Below, in pieces: positions 34,250 through 43,621 of a stretch of DNA of 64,000 nucleotides. A model generated the notes under the pieces. It was not told the DNA's origin. It ran no database searches and saw only the letters and a list, made by a program, of their open reading frames with translations. Position 1 is the stretch's first letter. Each line of letters starts with the position of its first letter. The position numbers and the translations under genes are program-made. The stretch is from DATAUD01 sp036268455 (lineage in GTDB: Bacteria > Verrucomicrobiota > Verrucomicrobiia > Limisphaerales > Palsa-1400): contig DATAUD010000121.1 in the NCBI GenBank assembly GCA_036268455.1, positions 41,751 through 105,750 on the forward strand, written 5' to 3'.

Positions 34250-34990
34250 TCACTTCTTTTCATGGCAAGAGCCGGATTCGGTCCAATATATCGGCCTGCC
34301 GTAGTAGTCGTAGAGTCTCTCTTCGTATTCGCGATTTACCGCGTCCGTGGGATGAAATTCCGGGCAGTTGACGATCGCTTCACGAGCCAGGGCAACCTCG
34401 ACCGTTTTTTGAGCGAAGTTAATTTCCCGCATCCACTGCGGTGAAATTAAAACCTTCCTGGCCGGCGCCCAGTTGCTGAGATTAACGACGAGATAACGGA
34501 TGACCCACCCGGCGTCCTCAACAATGAAATCATCGATGTGCCCCAGTGGGCCGTCGATGGCATGAATGCTATAATGGGTCACTTCATGGAAACTGCGGAG
34601 ATGAGGGTCGCCCGGTTCGGCGTTGCCGACCTCTGTTAATGCCGGGGGAAGGTCTGCGCCAGAAATGTTCCAATAGCTGCGCCAGCCGAAGTGTTTGTGC
34701 AGTTCGGCTTCCTGACGGCGCGATACAGGCTTGTCGGTGTCAATCTCGGGGCTTTTCTCTATTTGGTCACGGGTGAGGTTAACCGGCAGGGTGTGCGCGT
34801 CCCAATCCGCCTTGCCCAGGACTTCTGTGGTAAGCAATACCTTGCGTCCGGCGAGCCAATTGCCGATGTCCACGACCATATAACGGATGACCCAGGAATC
34901 GTCGTGAAAATAGAAATCGTGAACCCCTCCAAGATAGCCGTCGCTGGCCAGAATGATGTATTGCCGCATGGGTTTGAGGCTTCTTAGCAT
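34250..34990 (-). CDS. Protein with two PRC-barrel domains
   Basis: A soluble protein formed by duplication of a PRC-barrel-like unit; each copy has the W-x-IRY(M/L)VV signature: DDSWVIRYMVVDIGNWLAGR near 30-50 and DAGWVIRYLVVNLSNWAPAR near 160-180. Each is followed by a KVL(L/I) strand and a helix with PV or TVEVALAREAI. C-terminal half-repeats end YYGRPIYW and HFGWRSYW. PRC barrels occur in RimM, photosystem H subunits and stress proteins; a role here is unknown. The ATG at 34990 (second of MNM) has AAAGGA five bases upstream. It lies next to a ClC gene, 5-10 bp away. Confidence 0.78.
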   Translation of the reverse strand: MLRSLKPMRQYIILASDGYLGGVHDFYFHDDSWVIRYMVVDIGNWLAGRKVLLTTEVLGKADWDAHTLPVNLTRDQIEKSPEIDTDKPVSRRQEAELHKHFGWRSYWNISGADLPPALTEVGNAEPGDPHLRSFHEVTHYSIHAIDGPLGHIDDFIVEDAGWVIRYLVVNLSNWAPARKVLISPQWMREINFAQKTVEVALAREAIVNCPEFHPTDAVNREYEERLYDYYGRPIYWTESGSCHEKK

Positions 34991-35000
34991 ATTCATCCTT

Positions 35001-36785
35001 TCATTCGTTCGAGAGGGAAATGGTTTCCGTCATGGCATCGGCGATTTGCTCTTTGGAGATAATTCCTTTGACGCTCGTGATCGAAACGGGCGGTGACTCC
35101 GAAGCGACCACGAACAAACCAACATGGCCCGAACGCATTTTGGAGATGACGCTGAACAACGTGGCGTTTTCGCCGACGACTTGGAAATTCTTATCCGCGA
35201 TTTCGCCAAGATTTGAGGTGGCGCCGTTGCGGGAAGAAAGCTGGAGGGCGGCGTCGTTCTTAATAATCCCAATGATTTTGCCCTGGCTCTCCACCAGAAA
35301 GTAATCCACAGGTCCAGCGTCCGCGAGAAGCCGGGGCAACTCGTTGATTGGGGTGGAGACGGAGACCGGGATGACGCGGGGTTGCATGATGTCGCGGGCA
35401 AGCCTGACCAGTGGAAAGCTGGCTTGCATTGATTCGGGCATGTGATGGCCGCGGCGCGTCAATTTCAACGTATAGATGCTGTCGTTGCCGAGGAACTTTC
35501 GGACGCCGTAGCTGATGGCGACGGTGATGGTCATTGGAAGGATCACGTTGTAGTCGAGTGTCATCTCAAAGATCATGACGATGGCGGTGAGGGCGGCGCC
35601 GGTTGCTCCCGCCAGAACACCGGCCATACCCATCACGGCAAAGGCGGCAGGCGTTATCGGCAAGAAAGGAAGCCATCGAAGCAGGAGGATTCCATAGGCC
35701 TGGCCGAAGGTCGCGCCAAGAAAAAGAGAGGGGGAGAAGATGCCCCCCGAACCTCCCGATCCGAGAGTCAAAGATGTGGCGGTGATTTTTAGAAGGAAGA
35801 GCAGGAGCAAAAGGAATATCGATGAGAGGCTGCCGGCAAGCACATCCTGGACGGTAGCGTAGCCGACACCCTGTACGTAATAATGTCCGCGGAACCGCCA
35901 AGTCAAGTAAATCATCAGGCCGACCAGAAGCATTCCGAGGAGGTGCCGCGTATAATAGTTGCCGGGAATTTTCCGATCAAAGAAGTCTTCGAAGGCGTAA
36001 ATGGAATGGATAAACAAAGTGGAAACCAGGCCCATCAAACAACCCAGGCCGACGCAGACCAGGAGGACCCAGGGGCTTGTGGCGTGAAAGGAATTGATCT
36101 GCAAGGCGGGGATGACAAAGGAGGGATTGTCCCCAAGGAAAAGCCGGCCGATATAGGTGGCGGTGGCGGTCGAGATGACCAGCGGGACCAGGGTCCAGAC
36201 ACTGACTTCGTGGAGGAGAAGTTCGGCGGAAAACAAGACGCCGCCAATTGGGGTGTTGAAGGTGGCGGCAATGCCGCCGCCGGCTCCGGCGGCAATCATG
36301 GTGATGCGTTGCCATGAGGGCAGCCTAAGAACCTGACCCATGGTCGAACCAAAAGCCGAACCGATTTGAACAATGGGACCTTCACGCCCAACGGAGCCGC
36401 CGCTGCCTATAGACAGGGCGGAGGCAAGAGACTTGATTACCGCGACGATGGGACGGATCACTCCCTTGTCGTAGTAAATAGCTTCCATGACCTCGGGCAC
36501 GCCGTGCCCCCTGGCTTCGGGGGCGAAATTTTTAACGAGGAACGCCACGCCGATCGCGCCCGTCACGGGGGCCAGAATAATTCCCGGTCCCCAGGGGCTG
36601 GACGGGGTATGAACGTTGGCCGCGTAATCGACGGAAAATTTTCCGAGAAAGAGAAGGTTATGGAGTAGGCCGATGAGGTCCCTGAACAAGACCGCCCCGA
36701 GACCGGCGATGATGCCGACGAGAACGGACAAGAGCCACAGCAACGGATGAGAGAGCGGCCTTTTCGACGGCATTGAGGGCTTCAT
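35001..36785 (-). CDS. ClC-family chloride channel/transporter with C-terminal CBS domains
   Basis: Membrane chloride channel or Cl-/H+ exchanger. The selectivity-filter loops are evident: GSGGSVGREGPIVQIGSA (GREGP motif), LGSGGSGGIFSPSLFLGA (GIFxP motif), and a Tyr-bearing helix at the C-terminus of the channel. About ten to twelve membrane helices fill residues 15-440. A cytosolic CBS pair follows (DIMQPRVIPVSVSTPINELP, VSISTVKG-like SITSVKGIISKEQIADAM), often nucleotide-responsive. 594 residues. Co-directional with the PRC-barrel gene downstream. Transport mode is not decided by the sequence alone. Confidence 0.93.
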   Translation of the reverse strand: MKPSMPSKRPLSHPLLWLLSVLVGIIAGLGAVLFRDLIGLLHNLLFLGKFSVDYAANVHTPSSPWGPGIILAPVTGAIGVAFLVKNFAPEARGHGVPEVMEAIYYDKGVIRPIVAVIKSLASALSIGSGGSVGREGPIVQIGSAFGSTMGQVLRLPSWQRITMIAAGAGGGIAATFNTPIGGVLFSAELLLHEVSVWTLVPLVISTATATYIGRLFLGDNPSFVIPALQINSFHATSPWVLLVCVGLGCLMGLVSTLFIHSIYAFEDFFDRKIPGNYYTRHLLGMLLVGLMIYLTWRFRGHYYVQGVGYATVQDVLAGSLSSIFLLLLLFLLKITATSLTLGSGGSGGIFSPSLFLGATFGQAYGILLLRWLPFLPITPAAFAVMGMAGVLAGATGAALTAIVMIFEMTLDYNVILPMTITVAISYGVRKFLGNDSIYTLKLTRRGHHMPESMQASFPLVRLARDIMQPRVIPVSVSTPINELPRLLADAGPVDYFLVESQGKIIGIIKNDAALQLSSRNGATSNLGEIADKNFQVVGENATLFSVISKMRSGHVGLFVVASESPPVSITSVKGIISKEQIADAMTETISLSNE

Positions 36786-37115
36786 TTTGTGAGAGTGTTG
36801 GCGTTCTTGCCGCGTCGTCCTTGTCCTGCCAGAGGCGAATCATTCGCGCAATTGACATAGGCAACTTCGCATCTGGACGCAATGACCGCAAGAGGGGGAT
36901 GGCGCGCGCGGCAACTGGGTGGAACACCCCAGTGAACACGCGACTAAGGCGTGTGTCAAAACCTCTGCATGGGCGTTTTGCCCTGACGATTTTGTGGAAT
37001 ATCCCCCCTTGTGGAAAAAGTTTTTTCTCAATAGCAGAAGGTCAATTGTCAGCGGGTGGAACGGGCTGCCGCCCGCCGACGAAAGATATTCAGCCCATAA
37101 AAGGAGTCAGTTATT
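36786..37115. other. Divergent intergenic region, no gene seen
   Basis: 330 bp between the ClC gene (minus) and the small heat-shock-like gene (plus). It should hold both promoters. A strong AAAGGAG site at about 37099-37105 belongs to the plus-strand gene. Short reading frames here show no coding character, and no heat-shock operator such as CIRCE was recognised. Confidence 0.35.
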
Positions 37116-37742
37116 ATGGAAAATTCAAATATCAATCAGCCACCACGAAGGACTTGCGGCATCGGCATTTTCGCAAGTCTGCTTTTTCTGGTTATCGGAG
37201 TTCTGATCGGGGGATTCGGGACATATTATTGGCACGGCGCCGCACGAGGGGCCACGCGCAGCGCAGCTATCGCCGGAGGCGAGGCTTTGGCCGTGCAGCC
37301 TGCCGTTGACACAATCGGGTCGTCCCAATTTTATCAATGGGATCCGGCGCGGCAAATGAGCCAAGTGCAGGCGCAGATAGACCAAATCTTCCAACGTTCG
37401 TTCGCGCAGTTTCGCACAAACGCGGCGACCGGGGCGCCGGCGGCAATCCCGGGTTACTCGCTGTCGATGGATGTGCGAGATTTGAAGGACAAGTATCAGG
37501 TCCGCGCGTTCCTGCCAGATACTAAGGCCTCGGACGTGAAGGTGAACCTGAAGGGCGATGAGTTGAAGGTGGACGTGGCGAATAAGACGACGGAAAAGGC
37601 CACGGCAAAGAACGGCGAAACTGCCATGAGTGAATGGGGCAATTATGAAGAAGTTGTCCCTCTGTCCGGCCCGTTGAAAAGCGGCCAGATGAAAGTCGAG
37701 CGCATGCCGCACGAATTGATTATCTCCGTGCCGAAGGCTTAA
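37116..37742 (+). CDS. Membrane-anchored small heat-shock (alpha-crystallin-like) protein
   Basis: Probable envelope chaperone. An N-terminal membrane helix (IFASLLFLVIGVLIGGFGTYYW, about 19-40) is unusual for Hsp20 proteins. A linker with a Q-rich amphipathic segment follows (QMSQVQAQIDQIF). The alpha-crystallin core covers about 110-205: LSMDVRDLKDKYQVRAFLP, then VKVNLKGDELKVDVA, and the terminal strands YEEVVPLSGPLKSGQMKVER and ELIISVPKA. 208 residues. ATG with AAAGGAG upstream. The neighbours (ClC, PRC-barrel, then a secreted HtrA protease) suggest envelope stress. Confidence 0.78.
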   Translation: MENSNINQPPRRTCGIGIFASLLFLVIGVLIGGFGTYYWHGAARGATRSAAIAGGEALAVQPAVDTIGSSQFYQWDPARQMSQVQAQIDQIFQRSFAQFRTNAATGAPAAIPGYSLSMDVRDLKDKYQVRAFLPDTKASDVKVNLKGDELKVDVANKTTEKATAKNGETAMSEWGNYEEVVPLSGPLKSGQMKVERMPHELIISVPKA

Positions 37743-38270
37743 GTTCGATGGCGGGTGAATGCAACTCGCTTGAGTCTTTAATCGCTTTGGCCATTTGCTC
37801 AAAATCGCGCTGGCATCACCCCCGGCGCGACAAACTTCACCGCATTGCCAGGCAGGTTCGAGATGCGAACAACCGCCAAGTCAAAAGTCTCCCTCGAAAA
37901 AAAATTTCAATCCATTGGACTCTTTTTGCGGATTTTCCCAATAAATCCTCCAAAACTCCAACCGTTGGATTTTTCTTCTTCCAGAATTATGATTAAAATC
38001 GGCCTCGGTATGGATAGCGTCATACATCTAAGAAGAGATGGTGGAAGCACGCAGCCGCAAGGCGCGGTTGCGTTTCTTTTGTATCGCCGGTCAAGGCTGG
38101 TCAAACCAAGTCAAACCACTTTCTCTGGCTTGACCGATCCGCAAAAAAGCGCGCAACCGTTTTTATATGAATACTTTACGTATTTTCCGCCGGAATTCCT
38201 CGACCCTGGGCGGTCAAACCAGCTCCACATCCGCCCTTGTCATTCCACCCAAAAACAGTAACCTGCTTTT
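37743..38270. other. Long intergenic gap, no gene seen; short GGTCAAACC repeats
   Basis: 528 bp without a convincing gene. Three copies of GTCAAACC occur, at 38100-38107, 38110-38117 and 38213-38220, the first two in tandem, possibly a regulator site for the downstream protease gene. Open frames across it have no recognisable protein features. Composition is lower in GC than its neighbours. Confidence 0.4.
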
Positions 38271-39242
38271 ATGCTGAAGAAGTGCTTGTGCCTGATGTTA
38301 TTGGTTCCGGGTATTGCGGTTCCGGCCGCAACGGTGGAACTCAAGGGCAAAGCGTACGTCACCGGAAAAATCCTCGCCGAAAAGCGCGACATGATCGTCA
38401 TCGATATCGGTTACACCGCGTTGGTGATTCCCAGAAATCAGGTAGTCCGCCTGCTTGACTATAATCAGCCCATCGAAAAACGTGGCGTGCTCACCGCCCA
38501 GCCCAGTCTTCCCGCCGCCTTATCGGAGGCCGCATCGGCAGGCGGGTTTTACCAAATCGCCAACCCAAACGCGCGCGACAACTCCGTTCGCGAACTCGTG
38601 GCCGAATACGGCCCGGCGGTTGTCCAGGTCCGCACTCCCGAAGGTTTGGGATCAGGCTTCATCATCAATCCCGACGGGTTTCTTATCACCAACTTTCACG
38701 TCACCGAAAACGAAACCCAAATCTCAGTCGAAATTTTTTTCCCCAAGGACGGCCAATTGGAGCGCCGGATTTATAAACAGGTCAAAATCATCGCCCTCAA
38801 CAAATTCGGCGATCTCGCCCTGCTTCGCATCGTGGACAAGGACGCCCCAAAATTCCCCTGCGTCGTATTGGGCGATGCCGACACCATGTCCGTCGGCGAC
38901 TCGGTCTTCGCCATCGGCAGCCCGCTGGGCCTGGAGCGGACAGTGACGGAAGGCATCCTGAGCACCAAAACACGTGAATTGGAAGGCGAGCTTTACCTCC
39001 AGACCACCGCGCAAATCAACCCCGGCAACAGCGGCGGCCCTCTCTTCAATATGCGCGGCGAAGTCATCGGCGTGACCAACATGAAAATCACCTTCGGCGA
39101 AGGCCTCGGTTTCGCCATCCCCGTTGAGTCTGTCAAATACTTTTTAAATCATCGCGAGGCGTTCGCCTACGACAATGATAATCCCAGCAACCCCTACCGC
39201 TATTTGCAGCCGCCCAGCCGGACCAAAAAAACGGTCGAATAA
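38271..39242 (+). CDS. Secreted HtrA-like serine protease without PDZ domain
   Basis: Periplasmic trypsin-like protease (S1C). A signal peptide (LCLMLLVPGIAVPA) is followed by a ~80-residue N-terminal domain with KGKAYVTGKILAEKRDMIVI. The protease core has the full triad: His143 in LITNFHVTEN, Asp181 in FGDLALLRIV, Ser254 in NPGNSGGPLFNMRG. The oxyanion region is GLGSGFIINPDG and the substrate-loop SPLGLERTVTEGILS. The protein ends 45 residues after the catalytic domain, so the PDZ domains of DegP are absent. The next gene starts 3 bp later, indicating one operon with a DUF3352-like protein. Confidence 0.92.
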   Translation: MLKKCLCLMLLVPGIAVPAATVELKGKAYVTGKILAEKRDMIVIDIGYTALVIPRNQVVRLLDYNQPIEKRGVLTAQPSLPAALSEAASAGGFYQIANPNARDNSVRELVAEYGPAVVQVRTPEGLGSGFIINPDGFLITNFHVTENETQISVEIFFPKDGQLERRIYKQVKIIALNKFGDLALLRIVDKDAPKFPCVVLGDADTMSVGDSVFAIGSPLGLERTVTEGILSTKTRELEGELYLQTTAQINPGNSGGPLFNMRGEVIGVTNMKITFGEGLGFAIPVESVKYFLNHREAFAYDNDNPSNPYRYLQPPSRTKKTVE

Positions 39243-39245
39243 TTC

Positions 39246-41129
39246 ATGATCAAACGTTTCCCTTTGCTGCTGGCTCTGGCCGCTTCATGCCTCCAAAGCC
39301 TCGCCGCCGTTCCCCCGCCGGAAAAACTTTTGCCCAAGGACACCGTCCTCGTCATCACAGCGCCGGATTGGCCAAAAGCCTGGGATTTTGCCACCAACAG
39401 CCAGTATGGCCGCTTGTGGCTCGACCCGGCGCTCAGGCCATTCAAGGATAATTTCATCGACAAATTCACAACGGGCGCCCTTAAACCCACCGAGAAATCC
39501 CTCGGGATCAAATTCAAGGATTTTCAAGGTCTGCCCCAGGGACAAGTCACATTCGCCCTGTTGCCAGTGTCGCCAAAAGAAAATTCAGGCGCTCATTTTT
39601 CCCAAGTCCTGTTGATCGACACCAAATCCCACGCGGACCAGTTGAAAACTAATCTCGCTTCCATCGCCAAAAAATGGATCGACGCCGGCAAACCTCTCAA
39701 AACACAGAAAATTCGTGAAGTCGAATTTACCACCCTCATCGTTTCGCCGTCCGATCTTTCGTGGAACAAAATCTTTCCACAAGCCAAGCCCGATTTTCCG
39801 GACGATACCAACCCAAGGCCGCCGGAAAAAAACACCGAAATCACCTTCGGCCAGGTCGATTCACTTTTGATCGCCGCCAATTCCACCGATGCCATCGACA
39901 AGATTCTCGCCCTGAAAAACGGCGGGCTTCTCCCTCCTTTGGCCGATCAACCCGCCTTTCAATCCGATTTCGCGGCGCGCCTGAGCAATTCCCCCTTTTA
40001 TTGCTGGATCAACGCCAAGTCGCTAATGGATATTTTGACGACCGCCCCCGCCGGCGCCGATGACGACACCGCCGGGACCGCCGCGAAAATGGGAGCCTTT
40101 GTCACCGCGCTCGGCCTGAGCGGCATCACGTCGGCTTGCCTCTCCTATCAGGACTCGCCCGGCGGGACTGCCGCGCAGTTTTTCCTCGGCGCGCCCGAAA
40201 GCAAGAGAAGCGGCATTCTCAAACTCCTCGCGCCCGCTGTCAAGGATGCCAATCCGCCCGGGTTCATTCCCGCCGATGCCGTGAAATTCTGGCGCTGGCG
40301 CATCGATATTCCACATAGCTGGGGAATGCTGGAGAATATGTTGGACGACCTGAACCCCCAATTAAAGCGCGTCATTAATTTTATACTTGACAATGCTGGC
40401 AAGGACAAGGACGAACACTACGATTTGAAATCCGAATTGCTTGGCAATCTCGGTGACGATGTCATCAACTACGAAAAAGCGCCCGTCGGAACCAGCCTCG
40501 CCGATCTCAAGTCCGCCCCTTCCATCTATTTGATCGGCTCGCCTGATCCCGAAAAGCTGGCTTCCGCAATGACAGTTGCCCTTGGCCTCGTCGGCCAAAG
40601 CTCCGGCGGTGTCAAGGATCGCGAATTTCTCGGCCGCAAGATTCATTCGGTCACGTTCGGCGCCCCCGGCGGCGCGCCCGCTCAAACGATAAGTTATTCC
40701 GCCAGCGGCGGCTATGTCGCGTTCTCCACCGACGCCTCCATTTTGGAGGAATATCTCCGCAGCAGCGACAGCAAAGCCCCGGCATTGTCAGACACGCCCG
40801 GCCTGAGCGATGCCGCCCAACAAGCCGGCGGCTTTTCCACCGGCTGGTTCGGATACGAAAACCAAAGCTTGAACATGCGCCCGACCTTCGACCTTCTTCG
40901 CAAACATCCCCCGTCCCTGGCCGACATCATCGGGGCTCCTGGAGTGGACGCAAACGTCACTGTGGCCGGCCAGATCGCCGGCAAACTTCTGGAGTGGACG
41001 GACTTCTCCCTCCTTCCGCCGTTCGACACCGTGTCAAAATATTTTTATTATTCCGTGTACGCCGGCAGTTTTTCTCCCGAGGGTTTCACACTGAAGATTT
41101 TCGCCCCCACTCCCCCGGCGCTCCGCTGA
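39246..41129 (+). CDS. Large secreted DUF3352-like protein
   Basis: No enzymatic motif. A signal peptide (LLLALAASCLQSLA) precedes about 600 residues of alternating alpha/beta with the DUF3352 opening LLPKDTVLVITAPDWPKAWD, then YGRLWLDPALRPF. Similar openings (PADTLAVVxxPD...) mark a family of abundant exported proteins of unknown role in PVC bacteria. The C-terminal part has repeated FSTGWFGYENQSLN-like and SPEGFTLKIF strands. Three bp after the protease stop, so the two are probably co-expressed; the protease may process or be regulated by this protein. Confidence 0.68.
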   Translation: MIKRFPLLLALAASCLQSLAAVPPPEKLLPKDTVLVITAPDWPKAWDFATNSQYGRLWLDPALRPFKDNFIDKFTTGALKPTEKSLGIKFKDFQGLPQGQVTFALLPVSPKENSGAHFSQVLLIDTKSHADQLKTNLASIAKKWIDAGKPLKTQKIREVEFTTLIVSPSDLSWNKIFPQAKPDFPDDTNPRPPEKNTEITFGQVDSLLIAANSTDAIDKILALKNGGLLPPLADQPAFQSDFAARLSNSPFYCWINAKSLMDILTTAPAGADDDTAGTAAKMGAFVTALGLSGITSACLSYQDSPGGTAAQFFLGAPESKRSGILKLLAPAVKDANPPGFIPADAVKFWRWRIDIPHSWGMLENMLDDLNPQLKRVINFILDNAGKDKDEHYDLKSELLGNLGDDVINYEKAPVGTSLADLKSAPSIYLIGSPDPEKLASAMTVALGLVGQSSGGVKDREFLGRKIHSVTFGAPGGAPAQTISYSASGGYVAFSTDASILEEYLRSSDSKAPALSDTPGLSDAAQQAGGFSTGWFGYENQSLNMRPTFDLLRKHPPSLADIIGAPGVDANVTVAGQIAGKLLEWTDFSLLPPFDTVSKYFYYSVYAGSFSPEGFTLKIFAPTPPALR

Positions 41130-41142
41130 CTGGCGGCGGTTC

Positions 41143-43470
41143 CTACTCCTGCGGATAAACCAGGATGCGGTCGTGGACCAGCACGATTAAATCGTTTTTG
41201 TGATCGCCCGTCACATCCGCCACAACGGCCTCGCGCGGTTCGATTGCATCGTTGCGCCGTGATCGAAACGTCCGCTCCTCAAACACGGGCCAGCGGTCCG
41301 CCGGCACCAGGTTGTGCGGCGGCTCGTACGTCACAAGGTCCAGATAATTTTTCTCCGTTTCCAAAAAAACAAGGTCCTTCCGCCCGTCATTATTCAAGTC
41401 GCCCGCAACCACGTCCGCCAGATGCCCGTCCTTAATCGGCGTCTCGTAACTGTCCAATTCATCAAGCTCCCACACCTTCCCGCGCGTCGCCATCGTTCCC
41501 ACCGCGTTGACGCCGATCAGCGCGATGCTGTTGCTGTTCGTCGATCCCAAACCGACGCTTCGCAGCGAAGTAAAATCGCTCACCGGCAGCGGCAAATTCC
41601 GCACCACCTGCCAGACCCCCGCCTTGTCGCGCTCGGACAACGTCAACTCCTTTCGCGCCGCATCCAGCAGAAACAGCGAGGCCACCGCGTTGGTCCCGTT
41701 GCGAAGCGCCGTCGCGGCGACAATCCGGGAATCGCTCGAAGCCCCGTTGATTTGCTCTTTGACGTAAAACGACCAGACCGGTTTTCCGTTCGTGATCTTG
41801 TCGTTCTCCGGCTTCAACACCACCGCCCTCACAAAATTCTTCTGCGCCAGCAGCAGTTCCGGTTTGCCATCCCCATCGACATCCAGCGAACTCAGCCACG
41901 GCTCGTCCGCGTTTCCTCCCGGCGGCGTGACATCCGTTTCGTCGAAACTTGTCTCATCCTCACGTTGCCGGAGCACTTTGATTTTCTCGTACGGAATCAG
42001 CACCACCAAATCCTGAAGCCCGTCCTGGTTCGCGTCGAACATAGTCATCGACGACGGCATCCCCTTGAACTCGCCGCTCAATTTCTGCGAGCGCGACTTT
42101 CCGTCCGCCGTCCGCGTGACCAGCACTCGGTTGGTCTCCTGGTCAACTATAACCGCAAGCGTCGTCTTCGCGCCCGCCTGCAAAGGCCCGAGCGCCATCG
42201 TCAGCGGAGTCCCGTCAAAAGGAAGAATCGTCGGAAATGCAATGCCCCCCTTCTCATCGAGCTTGGTCACGCCGATCTGATGTTCGTCGCTGCTCAACAG
42301 AAAAATTTCCTTCTTCCCGTCGCCATTCCAATCCCCCACCGCAATCTCGCTGACTCCCGTGAGCGTCGGAAACGTCTTCGCCGCCGAAAGTGTTCCGTCC
42401 GGCTTTTGCAGATACAACGTGAGTTGGCCGCTGTCCGGCTCCGCCACCAGCAAATCGGGCAGGCCGTCTCCATTCACATCCGCCCACAAAATCCCGCGGT
42501 GATTGCGCGTGGTCCTGTTGAGCGGCAACACTTGAAACTGACCTTGCTTGAATTGCCCCGAAAGCGGCTCGGCCGGTTTCTGCACAAAGTGCGACACCGC
42601 CGCCCTGCCGGAATTTTGCGCAATCGTCACCACTTCCGTCTTGTGATTCCCCTCCAAATCATCGGCAAGATAGGAGCGGATCGCCGGCAGCGTAAAATAA
42701 ATCTCCGGCCCCAATTCCCCGTCCGAATTTTGCAACCGGAACCGAAATGGCTCCGCGTTGTCCCAATCCACCTCCAGCAAGTCCTCCCGTCCGTCACCGT
42801 CGATGTCCAGCACCTGGATGGCTTTGACCGTCCCCGAAAATGGAATTTTCTGCGGCTCCGCCAGCGTGTGATCGGGATTTTGCGCCAGGTAATAAAGGTT
42901 GTTCTCCCCCAGCAACACAAGGTCTGTCAACTTGTCGCCATTCAAGTCCCCGCCGGCCAGCGCGTTGACGGTCAATTGTCCGTCGTCAATCGGCCACCGT
43001 TTTGGCACGCTCCACGAGTTGTTGCTCCCAAGATTATATTGCACCACCAACTCCTTCGGGTCGCCGTAATACGCAAGGTCCGGTTTCTTGTCTCCGTTCA
43101 AGTCCGCCACAACCAGCGACGAAATCCTCTTTTCAGAAGCGATTGATTCCATCCGAAAGCGCGAGTCCGGCGGCAAATCATTGATTCCCGCCTTCATCAC
43201 CGGCCGGTCGTTGGACAAATTCGTCTTGCCCGTCTGGTTGTAGAGAATATTTATTTTTGAGCGCGCATTATTGACAACGATCAAATCCATCCGTCCGTCC
43301 CCGTCCAGGTCCGCCGCGTGAAGCAGGGAAATCTGGTTATCAATCGGAAAAATCTCCGGCCCCGTAAATCCGAAGGAAGCTTTTTTATCGTCTGCATGGA
43401 CGCCCAGTGCCAGCGCGATGATTGCCAGAGCGCCGAGACCCCTGCTTTTCAAACTCGAACTTAAAAACAT
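41143..43470 (-). CDS. Secreted FG-GAP/VCBS-repeat protein
   Basis: A predicted beta-propeller made of FG-GAP/VCBS repeats with Ca-binding-like loops: DLDGDGRMDLIVV, DLNGDKKPDLAYYG, DINGDGLPDLLVAE-like VNGDGLPDLLVAEP, DWNGDGKKEIFLLS, DANQDGLQDLVVLIP, DVDGDGKPELLLAQK and DLNNDGRKDLVFLET. At least eight D-x-N/D-x-D-G repeats cover the 775 residues. A signal peptide ends near VHA. Such proteins are common on PVC cell surfaces; binding partner unknown. It is convergent with the DUF3352 gene. Confidence 0.85.
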   Translation of the reverse strand: MFLSSSLKSRGLGALAIIALALGVHADDKKASFGFTGPEIFPIDNQISLLHAADLDGDGRMDLIVVNNARSKINILYNQTGKTNLSNDRPVMKAGINDLPPDSRFRMESIASEKRISSLVVADLNGDKKPDLAYYGDPKELVVQYNLGSNNSWSVPKRWPIDDGQLTVNALAGGDLNGDKLTDLVLLGENNLYYLAQNPDHTLAEPQKIPFSGTVKAIQVLDIDGDGREDLLEVDWDNAEPFRFRLQNSDGELGPEIYFTLPAIRSYLADDLEGNHKTEVVTIAQNSGRAAVSHFVQKPAEPLSGQFKQGQFQVLPLNRTTRNHRGILWADVNGDGLPDLLVAEPDSGQLTLYLQKPDGTLSAAKTFPTLTGVSEIAVGDWNGDGKKEIFLLSSDEHQIGVTKLDEKGGIAFPTILPFDGTPLTMALGPLQAGAKTTLAVIVDQETNRVLVTRTADGKSRSQKLSGEFKGMPSSMTMFDANQDGLQDLVVLIPYEKIKVLRQREDETSFDETDVTPPGGNADEPWLSSLDVDGDGKPELLLAQKNFVRAVVLKPENDKITNGKPVWSFYVKEQINGASSDSRIVAATALRNGTNAVASLFLLDAARKELTLSERDKAGVWQVVRNLPLPVSDFTSLRSVGLGSTNSNSIALIGVNAVGTMATRGKVWELDELDSYETPIKDGHLADVVAGDLNNDGRKDLVFLETEKNYLDLVTYEPPHNLVPADRWPVFEERTFRSRRNDAIEPREAVVADVTGDHKNDLIVLVHDRILVYPQE

Positions 43471-43621
43471 ACCGTTCGCAAAGTGCCATCCGTCCCGCCC
43501 CCTCGCAATCCCAATCCCAAATAATGGCTTTGCCGGCTCAGGGCTTTCCCGATGAAGTCATCCGCACCCGCACCCATAGCGCAACCGGATGTTCACAGGC
43601 TACCTTCCCGCGACGAACGGA

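Noticed and set aside
36786..37115. Search for a CIRCE or sigma-32-type promoter before the small heat-shock-like gene
   Set aside because: No convincing CIRCE inverted repeat or CTTGAAA / CCCCAT pair was found; sequences such as TATCCCCCC are too weak.
37845..38261. A 138-residue frame in the long gap before the protease gene
   Set aside because: Low-complexity composition, no ribosome site and no recognisable domain; judged intergenic.
41314..43146. A 610-residue Arg/His-rich frame on the plus strand
   Set aside because: Antisense to the FG-GAP protein; the Arg/His richness is a product of reading the GC-rich repeats backwards.
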